Positions 1-10,607 of a stretch of DNA of 64,000 nt are shown here, piece after piece. Under the pieces are notes generated by a model. That model saw nothing but the letters and a program-made list of their open reading frames with translations. It did not search any database and was not told the origin of the DNA. Position 1 is the stretch's first letter. Each line of letters begins with the position of its first letter. The translations under genes were made by a program, and so were the position numbers. The stretch is from Vitis vinifera (taxonomy: Eukaryota > Streptophyta > Magnoliopsida > Vitales > Vitaceae): contig NC_081808.1 in assembly GCF_030704535.1 (NCBI RefSeq), positions 19,838,501-19,902,500 of the forward strand, read 5' to 3'.

Positions 1-788
1 ACCAAATCTTCTTTTTAGAAACCATACATAGCTTGCCTTGTAAGTACTACAAGAAGTTGTCCAAGATTTAGTGCAAGTTAGAGATGATTTTCTTTAGTAT
101 CACCCATATTGTGTTTTTCTTTTGATTTTAATGTTTATTTATTTATGCTTCATAATTTTCTTTTAAAATATCTTCTTGAAAGTCTCATTTGAAATTTTTA
201 TTACCTAATGCACTCATATATAACCATCATATCCAAGTTAGTTTTGTTATCATTAAAAACAAGTCTAACTAAACCTTTATTTTACATTATTAAACAATAG
301 TTAATACAATTACAATAGTCAAATCCATTATCAACTTTAATTAACCCTAAATAATAATTGTCTCTAAATAGAGATAATTATGATTTAGGGGGAGATAAAA
401 CTGATAATGGGCGTAATCTTCACAAAAGATGTAAAATTTAGCTCAAAGGCCAACAAATATTTATAATTGAATTGAAGGATTTGGTTTTTTCATAATGCCA
501 AAAATATTCAAAGAATATGGATATTGTATAAAATAAATTTAAATTGTGTTATTATGTTGTATCATCTACAATGCACTCTACTTTTTTTTTTCTTTAGGTT
601 TCTAATTTTCTATAATTTATTTTTTAAAATGATAAAAATAAATACACATGAAAAATAAAATCTTGATTTGAAAAGTTTATATCAATATATAACTTTAAAT
701 TATTTTTCAAAATACAATTTAAAATGAAAATATTAAAATTATTTTTTGAATGGTTTCAATTTGATTTTTTATTTCATATAATAACAAT
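1..788. other. AT-rich intergenic DNA
   Basis: No gene is visible. The stretch is strongly AT-rich with many stops in all frames and short homopolymer runs. It ends with ACAAT at 784-788, the left target-site duplication of the adjacent solo LTR. Confidence 0.6.
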
Positions 789-2028
789 TGTGAAACCAAG
801 GTTTGATTAATCTTGATTTTGATGATAACAAAGTAAGGTTTAGAACTAATGAATATATTTTAAGTGTGATTAGGCAAGACGATTTCCAAAGTGGTAATTA
901 CAAAGACAAATTAAGCCAAGGAGAAATCATGAAGAAGAAGACCACCTCAAAGAGAAGAGTTTTTCAATACCAAAGCTTTTTAAGATCTCTTTGTAAGGTT
1001 GTTGGTGCACTAGGACTTTCATACATTTCATTCTTTATTTATGCACCAAAATCATCCAAGAGTACTATTGTTTTAAATATCTTAAGAATTGGATGATTTC
1101 ATGTTTTCAACTAAAACCTTGTGTTAAATGATTTTCAAACTTGTGTTAAAAGATTTTAAGTTGAAAAAGGTTGAGTGTTAAGCCAAAAAAATGGCTCAAC
1201 CGGTCGACCGGTTGAGGGAGGCCAAAAGTTTCTCTCTCTCCCAGTGGCCTTCTCTTCCCGGTCAAGGTTGAACCTCAACCAGTTGAGGTTCGGTTGAGGC
1301 CCAACGATCACTTTCCTAACGGCTAGTCAACCGGTCGACCCCTAACTCAACCTGTCGAACCCCCAACGGCTAGTTTGGCTTTTTTTTTCTATAAAAAGGT
1401 TCCAATCTTCATTGTTTCATAAGCTTAACCTTCCCAAATCATTCTTGAATATATTTGAGCCTTGGAATAGTGTTTTTGAGTGCACCATTATTTCATAACT
1501 TGCATATTTTTAGTGCACCATTCAATCCTAGTTTTTCTTGTATCTTTGAGCCTAAAGTTCTAGTACTAGGATTTTTGTGAGATCAATCTTTATATTTCTT
1601 TGAGAGAAATTTTCTCAAGTGAGGGGTATCACTTGAGAGGTTGTTTAAGAGTAGGATAACTCTTAAGAAGTGTAAAGGGTGTTTGAAGCCAAAAGTCCAA
1701 GAGGGTGAATTGGAACCATAATCCAATTGTAAAGAGATTGGAAACTTGGTTGAAACTTCAAGATAGTGGAACCCTCACTCGGTTAGGAGGTTGAGGAGAG
1801 TGGACATAGGCAAGGAAGTGTTGAACCACTATAAACTATCGTGTTTGCACTCTCTCTTCCCTAACTCTTTTAAATTATATGCAATTGTCTTTATTTTGTT
1901 TATTATATACTTGCATATAATTGTCTCTTATTTTTGCATAGTTTAAATTTGTGAAAAAGAGACCATCACCCTATTTACCCCCCTCTAGGGTGATTACCAT
2001 AGTTTGGATTAGCCTCAAATTCTTAACA
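789..2028 (+). mobile_element. Solo LTR (Copia/SIRE-like), 1240 bp
   Basis: The segment begins TGTGAAACC and ends TTCTTAACA, so it has the TG...CA ends of an LTR. ACAAT occurs immediately before it (784-788) and immediately after it (2029-2033), a perfect 5-bp target-site duplication as left by LTR-retrotransposon integrase. Inside are features common in plant Copia LTRs: a start region with TTTGATGATAAC, a GC-rich perfect 22-bp palindrome centred on CCGGTCGACCGG (1195-1216), and a pyrimidine stretch CCCTATTTACCCCCCTCTAGG near the end. There is no internal domain, so this is a solo LTR left by LTR-LTR recombination. A 97-codon open frame at 803-1096 lies inside the LTR and is not thought to be a gene. 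Family assignment is from general resemblance only. Confidence 0.78.
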
Positions 2029-2033
2029 ACAAT

Positions 2034-3190
2034 ATATATAGGATGAAAATTCTAAAATATATACAAAAAATCTAAAAAAACAATTATTGCTCTATTTCAA
2101 ATATACGAAAATTACATTTTAAAAATGTTATTATAATATTAAATTTTAAGAAAAGTTTTATTAATGACTTTCAACAACACTACTAAAATGTTATATTATT
2201 AATAATAAAATAAAATAGGAAAATAAAAATAAAACTAAAAATAAATTTAAATTATAAAAATATTTGTTTTTACTTAAAATTTAAATTATTCAATTATAAA
2301 ATATAAAATTAAAATTAAATTAGAAAAATTAAAATTTAAAAAGTCTATTAATATATCTATATTACTATATATTGTGCTTTTCTTTTTCTAATTATTTTAA
2401 TAAAAAGAGAAATGATAAAATATTAAATTATTTTTAGAAAAGAAATTAAAAAGGTGAAATAAATGTGATATTTGAAGATAAAAAAGGAAGAGTAAGGAAA
2501 AAAAAAAACAGAATATATAAAAGTTGAAGTTAAAGAATTAGGAGAATGGCTCTAAAATTTGTCTAAAAGTTATTTTAGATTGATTTTGAGTTGGATTTCC
2601 CTAGATTTCAACGATAATTACATTTGTTCTAAAAATAGAAAAAAAAAATAATGGTTATAACTTTTTCAGAAAATTAAATTTTCACATAAAACACGTATAT
2701 GTGAAAAATACGGGTCCACATATAAATATAATTTTAATTCAACATAATTTTCCTTACAAATTTTTTTAATAGTGTTTGGGGTAAAAAATTTAATGAAAGA
2801 TATTTTTGTAAAAAAATTACATTTCATATATATAGAAAAATCTTTCAAATTGCCTTATCAAAAGAATAAAGCGTGAATGTGCTGGATTGATTTTAGAACA
2901 CAATACAATACCAAAGAAAAATGAATCACTTTTCAGAGATAAATCTTATCTATTTAGGAAAAGAAAGCACACTTTATTCCACACGATGCCATCCTCATGA
3001 TTTCCATATTTAAAGAACATTAATTTTCAGACGGAAGCGTATTTGTAGATAACAATAAAGTCCTTCCTGGCAAATATACAAAATTTGGCGTCCTGTTTTC
3101 AAATTCGGCGAATGGACCCACTATTTACACGCGCACGCAGCTTTATCGGACAGGTGTACCGGAGAAAGAGGAGCGCCGAAAGAAAGAGAT
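2034..3190. other. Intergenic; promoter side of the Maf-like gene
   Basis: From 2034 to about 2870 the DNA is extremely AT-rich without a credible gene. From about 2870 it becomes mixed in composition, and 3090-3190 is relatively GC-rich, as expected for the promoter and 5'UTR of the gene starting at 3191. No clear TATA box or other motif could be assigned. Confidence 0.4.
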
Positions 3191-6100
3191 ATGGCTTCCA
3201 AGCGATCCTCATTCAAGGTCTGGTTCATACTCTGGGGCGCTTAGTGTTGTATCGCCACTGCTCTACTCTGTTTGATTGCTTTCTGAAGTCATTTTCACCA
3301 CTTTTTGATACAACTTTCTTTTCTTTAATGATTTGTATGCGAAGTGTAGCTTTTCTTGTGACCTTTTTCCATACTTTTGGAAAGAAATGGTTTTAATATT
3401 TTGTGCTTGAAATGACACGAATGGAATAGATTCTTCCGAAATCGAAGTTTATCAGAAGTGTTTTCGTTCTAATAATTTTCGTGAGACAAGATAAGTTGTT
3501 ACATCGGAACAATTTTTCTTTTTTCCCTAATTGAATGAGGTTTCTGTTTTGGAATGTGATTTTTCATGACAGATAATATTGGGCTCGTCGTCAGTGGCTC
3601 GTCGGCGGATTCTAGCGGAAATGGGATATGAATTCACAATTGTGGTACGTTGTCTCTCAACCATTTATCAGTCTCTTACTCTCTTTGATGTGATATCACA
3701 GATTAGAGGATTATATTTTCTTTTATGTTCTGATTTAGACTGCAGACATAGATGAGAAAGGTATCAGGAAGGAAACGCCGGAGGAGTTAGTCATGGCTCT
3801 TGCTGAGGCCAAGGTATGACTTCTCTTAACAGCTAATTCATATTTGGTTTCTGTTGCTCTTGTCTTTCTAGAGTTTCAACGTGCCTGCTTGTTTTGATGG
3901 GTAGTGTTGTTAGGACTTGCAATGTAATTTGTGTAATTGTCGGTAGTGAAATAAAAAATTATTGTGATGGAAAGCCTTGAGATAGAAGTTATCAATTAGG
4001 TTTATAATTTGTCAGGTTCTATAGTGGTGTGTGATTATTGTCGTTACAGATGTCACAAATGTCACAAATTTCAATGACTCAGCAAGGTCTCCTTTAGTGG
4101 TGAAATGCTGTATTTACATATATCTTCTAAGCTGGACCCCCAGTGTATCCCCTTACCATTTCCCAGATTTTTTTTTTTTGACATTTTTTATTTTGGGTTC
4201 TGTAGAGTTATGTACAGGAGGTTTGATTTACTTTGTATGAATGGAAATTTCTTCTCAGGCAGATGCCATCTTATCAAAGCTTCAAATTAAGGATTATTTA
4301 GCGGAGGATTTGCCTCCAACACTGTTAATTACAGCAGACACAGTAAGCTTTAATTTCTTCCTGTTATTCCTCTGTTATGAGTTTGTGTTACTTCATTTTG
4401 ATAAAATTTATGGCCATCTATCCACCAATGATTTATGATTTTCAGCGAGAAGATACTAGCATTTATATGTCAACATTGGACTTAATGACATTTTGGTCAC
4501 TTGTGTTACTATTACTGCAAGAACGATAAAAGAAATGTGTTTTATGTTATGTACTTGGAGCTTTTGTTTCCAAATCTTTGAAAGATGGAAGAAGGAGAGC
4601 AAAATCTCCCCACTTCTTTGATGCGACTATCAAGCATTACCAATGAAATTGTGCTTCTTATTTATGGTGACACTCCTAGAAAAAATATACCTAAATAGTT
4701 AATATATTGCCCATAAAGTCATAATTCTGGCCATACAACATTAATCCTGGTTTGTTGTTGTAGCCCCATGAAAGACACATCTTTGGATATATACTAACCT
4801 AGATATGCTTTGTCATGTGTACCTAAATTATTTGTAACTTACCCACCTAATATTCATGTTATCACTTGCAAGATGTTTCATGGGTTGTCCCGTTCTCCAC
4901 ATGGCAACAATGGAGGAAGTCGAAACCTTCAACCCACATAGGAGTGCTACCAGGCCAAGAATTTAGAGTTGTCAGATGACTCTACATTCTAATACCCATT
5001 TATTTGATGGTAAAATAATTAATGAAAATATTTCAGGAATAATATATAGGTTGATGGATATCATTGCCCCATTGATTGTATCACACTAGATGATCTTATC
5101 AGAGGAGTTCATTTAATGATTTCTTCCAATTCATGAGCATACACAGCAGTCAGGTAGAAGGTTTTTTTTTTTTTGTTGATGTACAAATCTGTCTGGCCCA
5201 TGGCATTTGTTAGGTTGGCATTTCTGTCGTTTCCCTCATATACATATACATAGCATCCATGTGGCTTGATGTTAATTAAGCAAGTTACATGTGGAGATGG
5301 GAAAAGATTTATTCATGTAACCTTTATAACACTTTGGTCTTCACTGGGGGATTATTTATTTGCATATCTGACTGCTGCATCCAATTGATTTTGAGGTGGT
5401 GGAGTATAAAGGAACAATTAGAGAAAAGCCGTCCAGTGAGGAAGAAGCACGCGAATTTGTCAAAGGTTTGCTTAATGACTTCCCTGTTATCTCTTCCATT
5501 TACAAGAATTAGTTGGACTCAATGTCACATCCTCATGGATTTCAGGCTATTCTGGCAGTCATGGAGGAGTTGTAGGATCTGTACTTGTAACCAACCTTAA
5601 GACGGGAACCAGAAAAGGAGGATGGGAAAGAGCAGAGGTGCAATTTTCTCATACTTAAAAGCTAGTTTGTGCTCTGCTCTAAGAGTGACCATCAGTCAAA
5701 TTCAAGCCCATGGGGCTTCAATTGCATAAAAAAAATGTATCATTTTAAATTGGAGAAGTTGAAAGTACATGTTATCTCTCTTTTGATTTTCCTCTTTGGA
5801 GCCAATATAGGTTTCCACATTCAAATTCATGTGTGTATGGTTAATAATACAGTATAATGCATGGTCGATAAGGTTTTCTCAATCAATTCAATCTCAATTG
5901 AATATACACATTTATCAATTAGGTTTTACTATATGCGTGAACCCGGTTAACCAATTTTCCATTTTCTCATCTCCTCTTTGTCAAAATGACACTGCTTAAC
6001 ATTTCACAGAAAAGGAAAGGAACTCTAGTAGGCCCCAGATTTGTTTTACTCAAATAAATGTTTATTCTTACAAGGGAATCCACTATTTAAGTGTGAAGTG

Positions 6101-7256
6101 GAAAGTCAGAATTTTGCTTCATTGACCTGTTTTGTCCTGTGTATCAAAGAACAGTTCTGAATTTTCAATGCTTTATAAGGGTGAGAAGTTGGGTCTTTCA
6201 CTCTGAAAATTGCCTTATTAAGATATTATAATATTATGTCAAGTGGTAACTTATTGAAGGTTTGACTTCACATTGCTTTATCTGAGCTGATTGGTTAATG
6301 GTCAAATTTCCAAGACTAACATTCGTTGTTTCAGGTTTATTTTTATGACATTCCAGACGAAGTCATTGATAACATGGTAAAAGTTTGTTAAAGGATATTC
6401 TCTGTTATACTTTTCTGCTGAGCTCCTTCTTTTACATGCTGATTATTCCCTGGGTCACGCTTATGATGGTGAATTGTGTTCAGATTGAGGAGGGGATCTC
6501 TTTAAATGTCGCTGGGGGTTTAATGCTCGAACATCCACTAACGTTGCCTTTTGTCGAATCTGTGGTAAGCACCTCTCTCTCTCTCTCTCTCTTTCACACA
6601 CACACACACAAACAAACGCATGCGCACACACATAGCATTTGGTTCCAGGCACTGAACCTAAGCTATTAGTACTTGAGCCATTCCCAAAACATTAATGCAT
6701 CAATATTTTAGTCCCAAGAATCATGTAGCTTAGCCGTTGTTGAAAAACTGCCTTAGGTATTGTGTGTTTTTTTTACTTTTTGCTAAAAACAACTTGCTTT
6801 TAGATTTCAGATTATTTGCTTCTTTACTTTTTATTAACCTATTACTTTTTCTTTTTTTTTTGACCAAATAGAAAGGGTTAAAATATTTTACTTCTTAATA
6901 CTAAATGTAACATGTTGGTTTCTTTACTTTTTAATACTTAATAGAAATAAAATATTAAAAAAAACAAATAATTTAATACTTAACACTATTTAATTTTAAA
7001 TTCTATTTAGAATTAAGGTAAAAAAAAAACACCACCTTATTGATATGGTTTCTTACTGCTCCATTGAAGGTGTGGCTGAAGTCAATTTGGATAGATGAGT
7101 TGGTTATGTCATACAAACTTGCTAGACATTCTTGCTTCCCTCCATTTTTTTTAACAGAATCAATTTTATGGTGTCCTGCTGCAGGTTGGGAGCACTGATT
7201 GTGTGATGGGACTTCCGAAAGCTTTAACAGAATCCCTCATCCAGGAAGCCCTCTAG
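3191..7256 (+). CDS. Maf/YceF-like nucleotide pyrophosphatase (7-methyl-GTP type)
   Basis: Nine coding exons: 3191-3217, 3573-3644, 3739-3813, 4259-4342, 5396-5465, 5546-5637, 6335-6376, 6484-6564 and 7185-7256. They total 615 nt, giving 204 residues plus stop, with GT-AG junctions throughout and the frame preserved. The protein matches the Maf (septum formation inhibitor-like) fold: an N-terminal LGSSSVARRRIL phosphate-binding segment, TADT with the conserved catalytic Asp, REKPSS, RKGGWERAEVYF, VAGGLMLEHP and a C-terminal GSTDCVMGLP. Family members hydrolyse non-canonical or modified nucleoside triphosphates to monophosphate and pyrophosphate; the YceF branch prefers m7GTP. No targeting peptide is obvious, so it is probably cytosolic. 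The ATG at 3191 gives the usual short N-terminus (MASKRSSFK). The substrate is inferred from the family, not shown. Confidence 0.9.
6573..6612. repeat. (CT)n(CA)n compound microsatellite in a Maf intron
   Basis: About ten CT units (6573-6592) are followed by about eight CA units. The tract begins only eight bases inside the intron after the donor at 6565. Confidence 0.9.
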
Positions 7257-8160
7257 CAGCTGTAATCGTTTCACCATCATTTTGATTGAACCAGAAAACA
7301 ACTGGAGATGAGTCTATGAACTCAAAATTTTGAACCATCGCTTTGAAATTACCAGCAGACTGGCCATTACATACACCTGCAAGTTAATTCTGTCTAGCCC
7401 ATGTTTCTTGTTTACATTGAATTAGATCACAACTGATTCAATCATCAACTTCATAAAAAACAAACAGTTTTGATGATGTTCTTTGACGACTCCCACATCC
7501 AAGGAGCTCATAAGATTCAAAATATGCTAGTCAATTCATGGAGCACTGTGAATCTGGTGCACCATATTATGAAGTTGTGATAATGCATGAGTTGCTTTCA
7601 TAAGAAGTTATGCTTTGTTTTCTTATCTCAGTTGCAGCAGTAAAGACATCCTCACTTGGGCCAAGTGGGGTGAACTCTCAAATCGAATTTGGGACGTGCT
7701 TCCCTGGAAAGCAGTATCCATCCATATTTCGTTTAGAAAGAATCAGAACTACACAGCTTGAAGTAGGTATTGGCTGTAACTTTCTGCTTATTTATTTGCA
7801 AAGCAAAATTGAGGGAAACCCATTGATTGGGTATTTTTCACATCAAAATCACTCTGGTAATGCTTCCAAACTCTGGATTTGGATGATAAATATGTTCAGA
7901 GTAAATATTGTTACCTCTATTGTTTGTATCACGTTGATGTGGTATAATGATTTATTTATATTGGTTTATAAATACTGATTTTCATTTCCAATTTTGAAAA
8001 AGGTCACAATGTTTCCATTTATCGTCCATCACATCATTATTTAGTTTGAATTTCTCCTAACTCGACTACAAAAGGGTTTTGCACAAAATCAATAATCATT
8101 TTATTTTTATCATTAAATTAATACTTTTAATAAAATTAGTTTGAAAGAAACGTAAATTTT
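7257..8160. other. 3' flank of the Maf-like gene; no gene seen
   Basis: The stretch probably includes the 3'UTR of the Maf-like gene. The 122-codon open frame at 7610-7978 shows no recognisable domain and starts inside ordinary non-coding sequence, so I do not call it a gene. Confidence 0.4.
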
Positions 8161-8169
8161 GAAACATGA

Positions 8170-8560
8170 TTTTTTCAGGTTTATTTTCGGTTTTTCTTTC
8201 TTAATTAAACCAACATGGTAAAACTTTTATACGATTTTTAAATTAAATATTTGATAATTTTTTTATATTAGATTTTTTACAGCAATTTATTGTTCTTGAA
8301 TAATGGTCAAATTAACTCTTAAATGCATTCATTATATTTTGAGTAAAAAATATTTAAATATATATATATATATATATATGAACTTCAAATTCAAGTCAAT
8401 TTCAAAAATCAAATTAAACTTTAAAACCTAAATTAATTTATATCTGATTATTTAAATGAAATTATACCGACCTTAAGTAAGTTTGTTCAATTTTTTCATC
8501 ATCAAAAGATTGATTCCATTTTGATTCAAGCATAACACTATAATGTTTGATTTTGATTCA
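8170..8560. repeat. Diverged copy of the MITE-like repeat found at 39254-39864
   Basis: The block around 8245-8350 (AATATTTGATAATTTTTTTATATTAG followed shortly by TGGTCAAATTAA and TAAATGCATT) aligns in order with 39480-39565. Both blocks are followed by sequence rich in TCAAATTCAAGT-like words. The ends of this copy are not defined and no target duplication was found. Confidence 0.45.
8358..8379. repeat. (TA)n microsatellite
   Basis: An uninterrupted TA run of about eleven units inside AT-rich intergenic DNA. Confidence 0.9.
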
Positions 8561-8843
8561 AGTATAATCAACTAAATTTATTAAAAAAAAACTTAATTTT
8601 AAATATTTTTAGAAAAATACTTAATTTTAAATACTTTTAAAGAAAAATTATATAATTATTAAAATAAATTAAAATATAAAAAAATGACTTCCAAGTTGAG
8701 AAAAAGAGTTATTTGATTAAAAATGATAAAACAATTATATGTTAGAAAAATATATTTTTATCATGGGTGTGTGAAATAGATAACCTTGCAGCCAAACAGT
8801 GGGAAAGCGAGTCAATTTGCACTTAGCGTCGTTTCGGGAGGAA

Positions 8844-8855
8844 ATGGAAGTGTAG
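8844..8855 (+). other. Minimal upstream ORF (Met-Glu-Val-stop) in the L6 5'UTR
   Basis: ATG GAA GTG TAG lies in the presumed first, untranslated exon of the L6 gene. It is the only ATG I see in the spliced leader before the main start at 9362. Its use is unknown. Confidence 0.4.
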
Positions 8856-8925
8856 TGGTGACCGGTGAGTTGCTACAGAAGCGGTGAAGGACAAGTTGGG
8901 ATCGGCTCTGGCGGCCACCATCCAG

Positions 8926-9342
8926 GTTCGTTCAACTCTTCTCATTCTTATTCCTCTTCTTCTTGTTTCTGTACTGCCATCTTGCCCTTCTGATATGAAC
9001 AAATGATCAAATAAAAAGGTAACCCAAATCTAACCCTAACCCTAGCACTACCCTCTTTCTTCTTCGTGTTTTTCTTCTCAACGATGCTATGATAGAATCC
9101 CATGTTTTCAAAGTTAGAGAAAATTTCTTAGGAAAAATAAAAAATAAAAAATTCTAGAAGTTAAGTTGAACGCTGAGATTGTCCCATACCACTATCTGAC
9201 AACAGTTTCGATTCCTTTTTTTCTTCAGCTTAAATTTGATTATTCCTCTAAAGTGATTCTTGGGACGAATGTATAATCATGATCTACTTCTTACAATATG
9301 TAGATATCTTTTTTATTATATTAATTTCTGTGAGTTGTTTAG
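8926..9342 (+). other. 5'UTR intron of the mitochondrial L6 gene
   Basis: A donor CAG/GTTCGT after 8925 and an acceptor TTGTTTAG before 9343 bracket a 417-bp intron. It ends 19 bases before the L6 start codon. It contains the telo-box at 9032-9045. The assignment rests on splice-site context, not on transcript data. Confidence 0.55.
9032..9045 (+). promoter_or_regulatory. Telo-box (AACCCTAACCCTAG) in the first intron of L6
   Basis: Two adjacent AACCCTA units form an interstitial telomere-like motif. Telo-boxes are enriched near the start of plant ribosomal-protein and ribosome-biogenesis genes. The motif is seen directly; its action here is inferred. Confidence 0.6.
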
Positions 9343-9361
9343 GTAATAGCAGTGAGTGAGA

Positions 9362-9670
9362 ATGGAGGCCAAATTCTTTCGGTTTCTGAAGATAGTAGGC
9401 GTGGGGTTCAAAGCGAGAGCTGAATCGGAGGGTCGCCTCCTGTTTCTGAAATTGGGGTACAGCCACGAGGTAGAACTTACTGTACCTCCCGCAGTACGTG
9501 TGTTCTGCTTCAAACCAAACATAGTGTGCTGCACTGGGATTGACAAGCAAAGGGTGCACCAGTTTGCTGCTGCTGTTCGCAGTTGTAAGCCTCCGGAAGT
9601 TTACAAAGGCAAGGGTATCATGTACATTGATGAAGTTATCAAGAAGAAACAGGGAAAGAAATCTAAATGA
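9362..9670 (+). CDS. Ribosomal protein L6, mitochondrial (nuclear-encoded)
   Basis: A single coding exon of 102 codons plus stop. The protein corresponds to one alpha-L domain of bacterial-type L6: a KIVGVGFKARAE segment, KLGYSHEVELTVP, KPNIVCCTGIDKQRVHQFAAAVRS, then the rRNA-binding EVYKGKGIMYIDEVIKKKQGKK tail. Bacterial L6 has two such domains and about 177 residues; the short one-domain form is the usual plant mitochondrial version. It sits in the large subunit near the factor-binding site. No cleavable presequence is evident, which is normal for this short protein. The start is the ATG at 9362; the upstream in-frame GTG is not used in plants. A leader exon ending at 8925 is spliced to 9343. 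Assignment to mitochondria rests on family knowledge. Confidence 0.92.
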   Translation: MEAKFFRFLKIVGVGFKARAESEGRLLFLKLGYSHEVELTVPPAVRVFCFKPNIVCCTGIDKQRVHQFAAAVRSCKPPEVYKGKGIMYIDEVIKKKQGKKSK

Positions 9671-10607
9671 TTGAGATACGTTCCACATTTTTCGATCTCA
9701 ATTTCTAGCATGATGATGTTTTTTTAGGAGTTTGGGAATCATCTGAAGAATTAGTTACTTTTTGAACATTTTCTGTTTTTCTCTAAATTAGCAGAGAGTC
9801 TCTGCATTCATCCAACGAGCTTTTTGGAGGAAAACCATTCCATTGGTTCTCTCCAGTTGGGAATAAATCAGTTCCTGGAAATTTGTTAAAAATCCATGGA
9901 AGCTTCGAAGGAGAACATCAAGTTAGCATACGCAATTCTTAAACCCTTTGTTGCTGGTAGTGATCCATAGATGTTTGCCCTAGACGACTCAAGATATTCT
10001 CAAGAATGAATCTTCACTCTGGAAGTAATTACCTGCCAACAGACTCATTCACATGGAAGGAATCAAAACTATACATGGGGGGGACTTGTAATTCACTGCT
10101 AAAAATCGTTCACTGGTTTAATGGAGCAGGGACACTGTTTTTTGAGCCCAGAGTCTCCGATGAGCAGGATAGGTGGGGGCAAAAGGTTGCTGAGATTTAG
10201 GTTAGGCTTTTCCATCTAGAGTTTGTTTGAAAGTGATTTTAAGATACGTTTCTATCTTTTTATCCTTGAAAACAACTTAATAAAAAATTTTAAATATTAA
10301 AAAAATTAGAAATACTTTTTAGAATTAATGTCAATCGAGCTCTAAAAGATGTTGTTGCTTCACCTCCTGTGAACTGATCATGAAACCTGCCGGAAGCATT
10401 ATGGCGTGTGCATTTGTTTTCTATATTTTACATGTATTCTGCCACTTTGCCAACACAAATGGTGCGGCCCCGACATGGACACGAAGGAAATTCCCCAATA
10501 AGATGGCGGCTTATATATGAAATGCTCTCAAAATCTGTTTAGCTGTTGTAAATGGCATTTAGAAACTTGTCCCGTACAAATAGAGATGTCTTGGATGAAA
10601 ACATTAG
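9671..10607. other. Convergent intergenic region between L6 and ARL2
   Basis: The L6 gene on the plus strand and the ARL2 gene on the minus strand end towards each other here. The region should hold both 3'UTRs. No other gene is supported; the 64-codon frame at 10006-10200 has no recognisable content. Confidence 0.5.

Noticed and set aside
803-1096. 97-codon plus-strand open frame
   Set aside because: Lies wholly inside the solo LTR, starts without an ATG at its upstream end, and has no domain.
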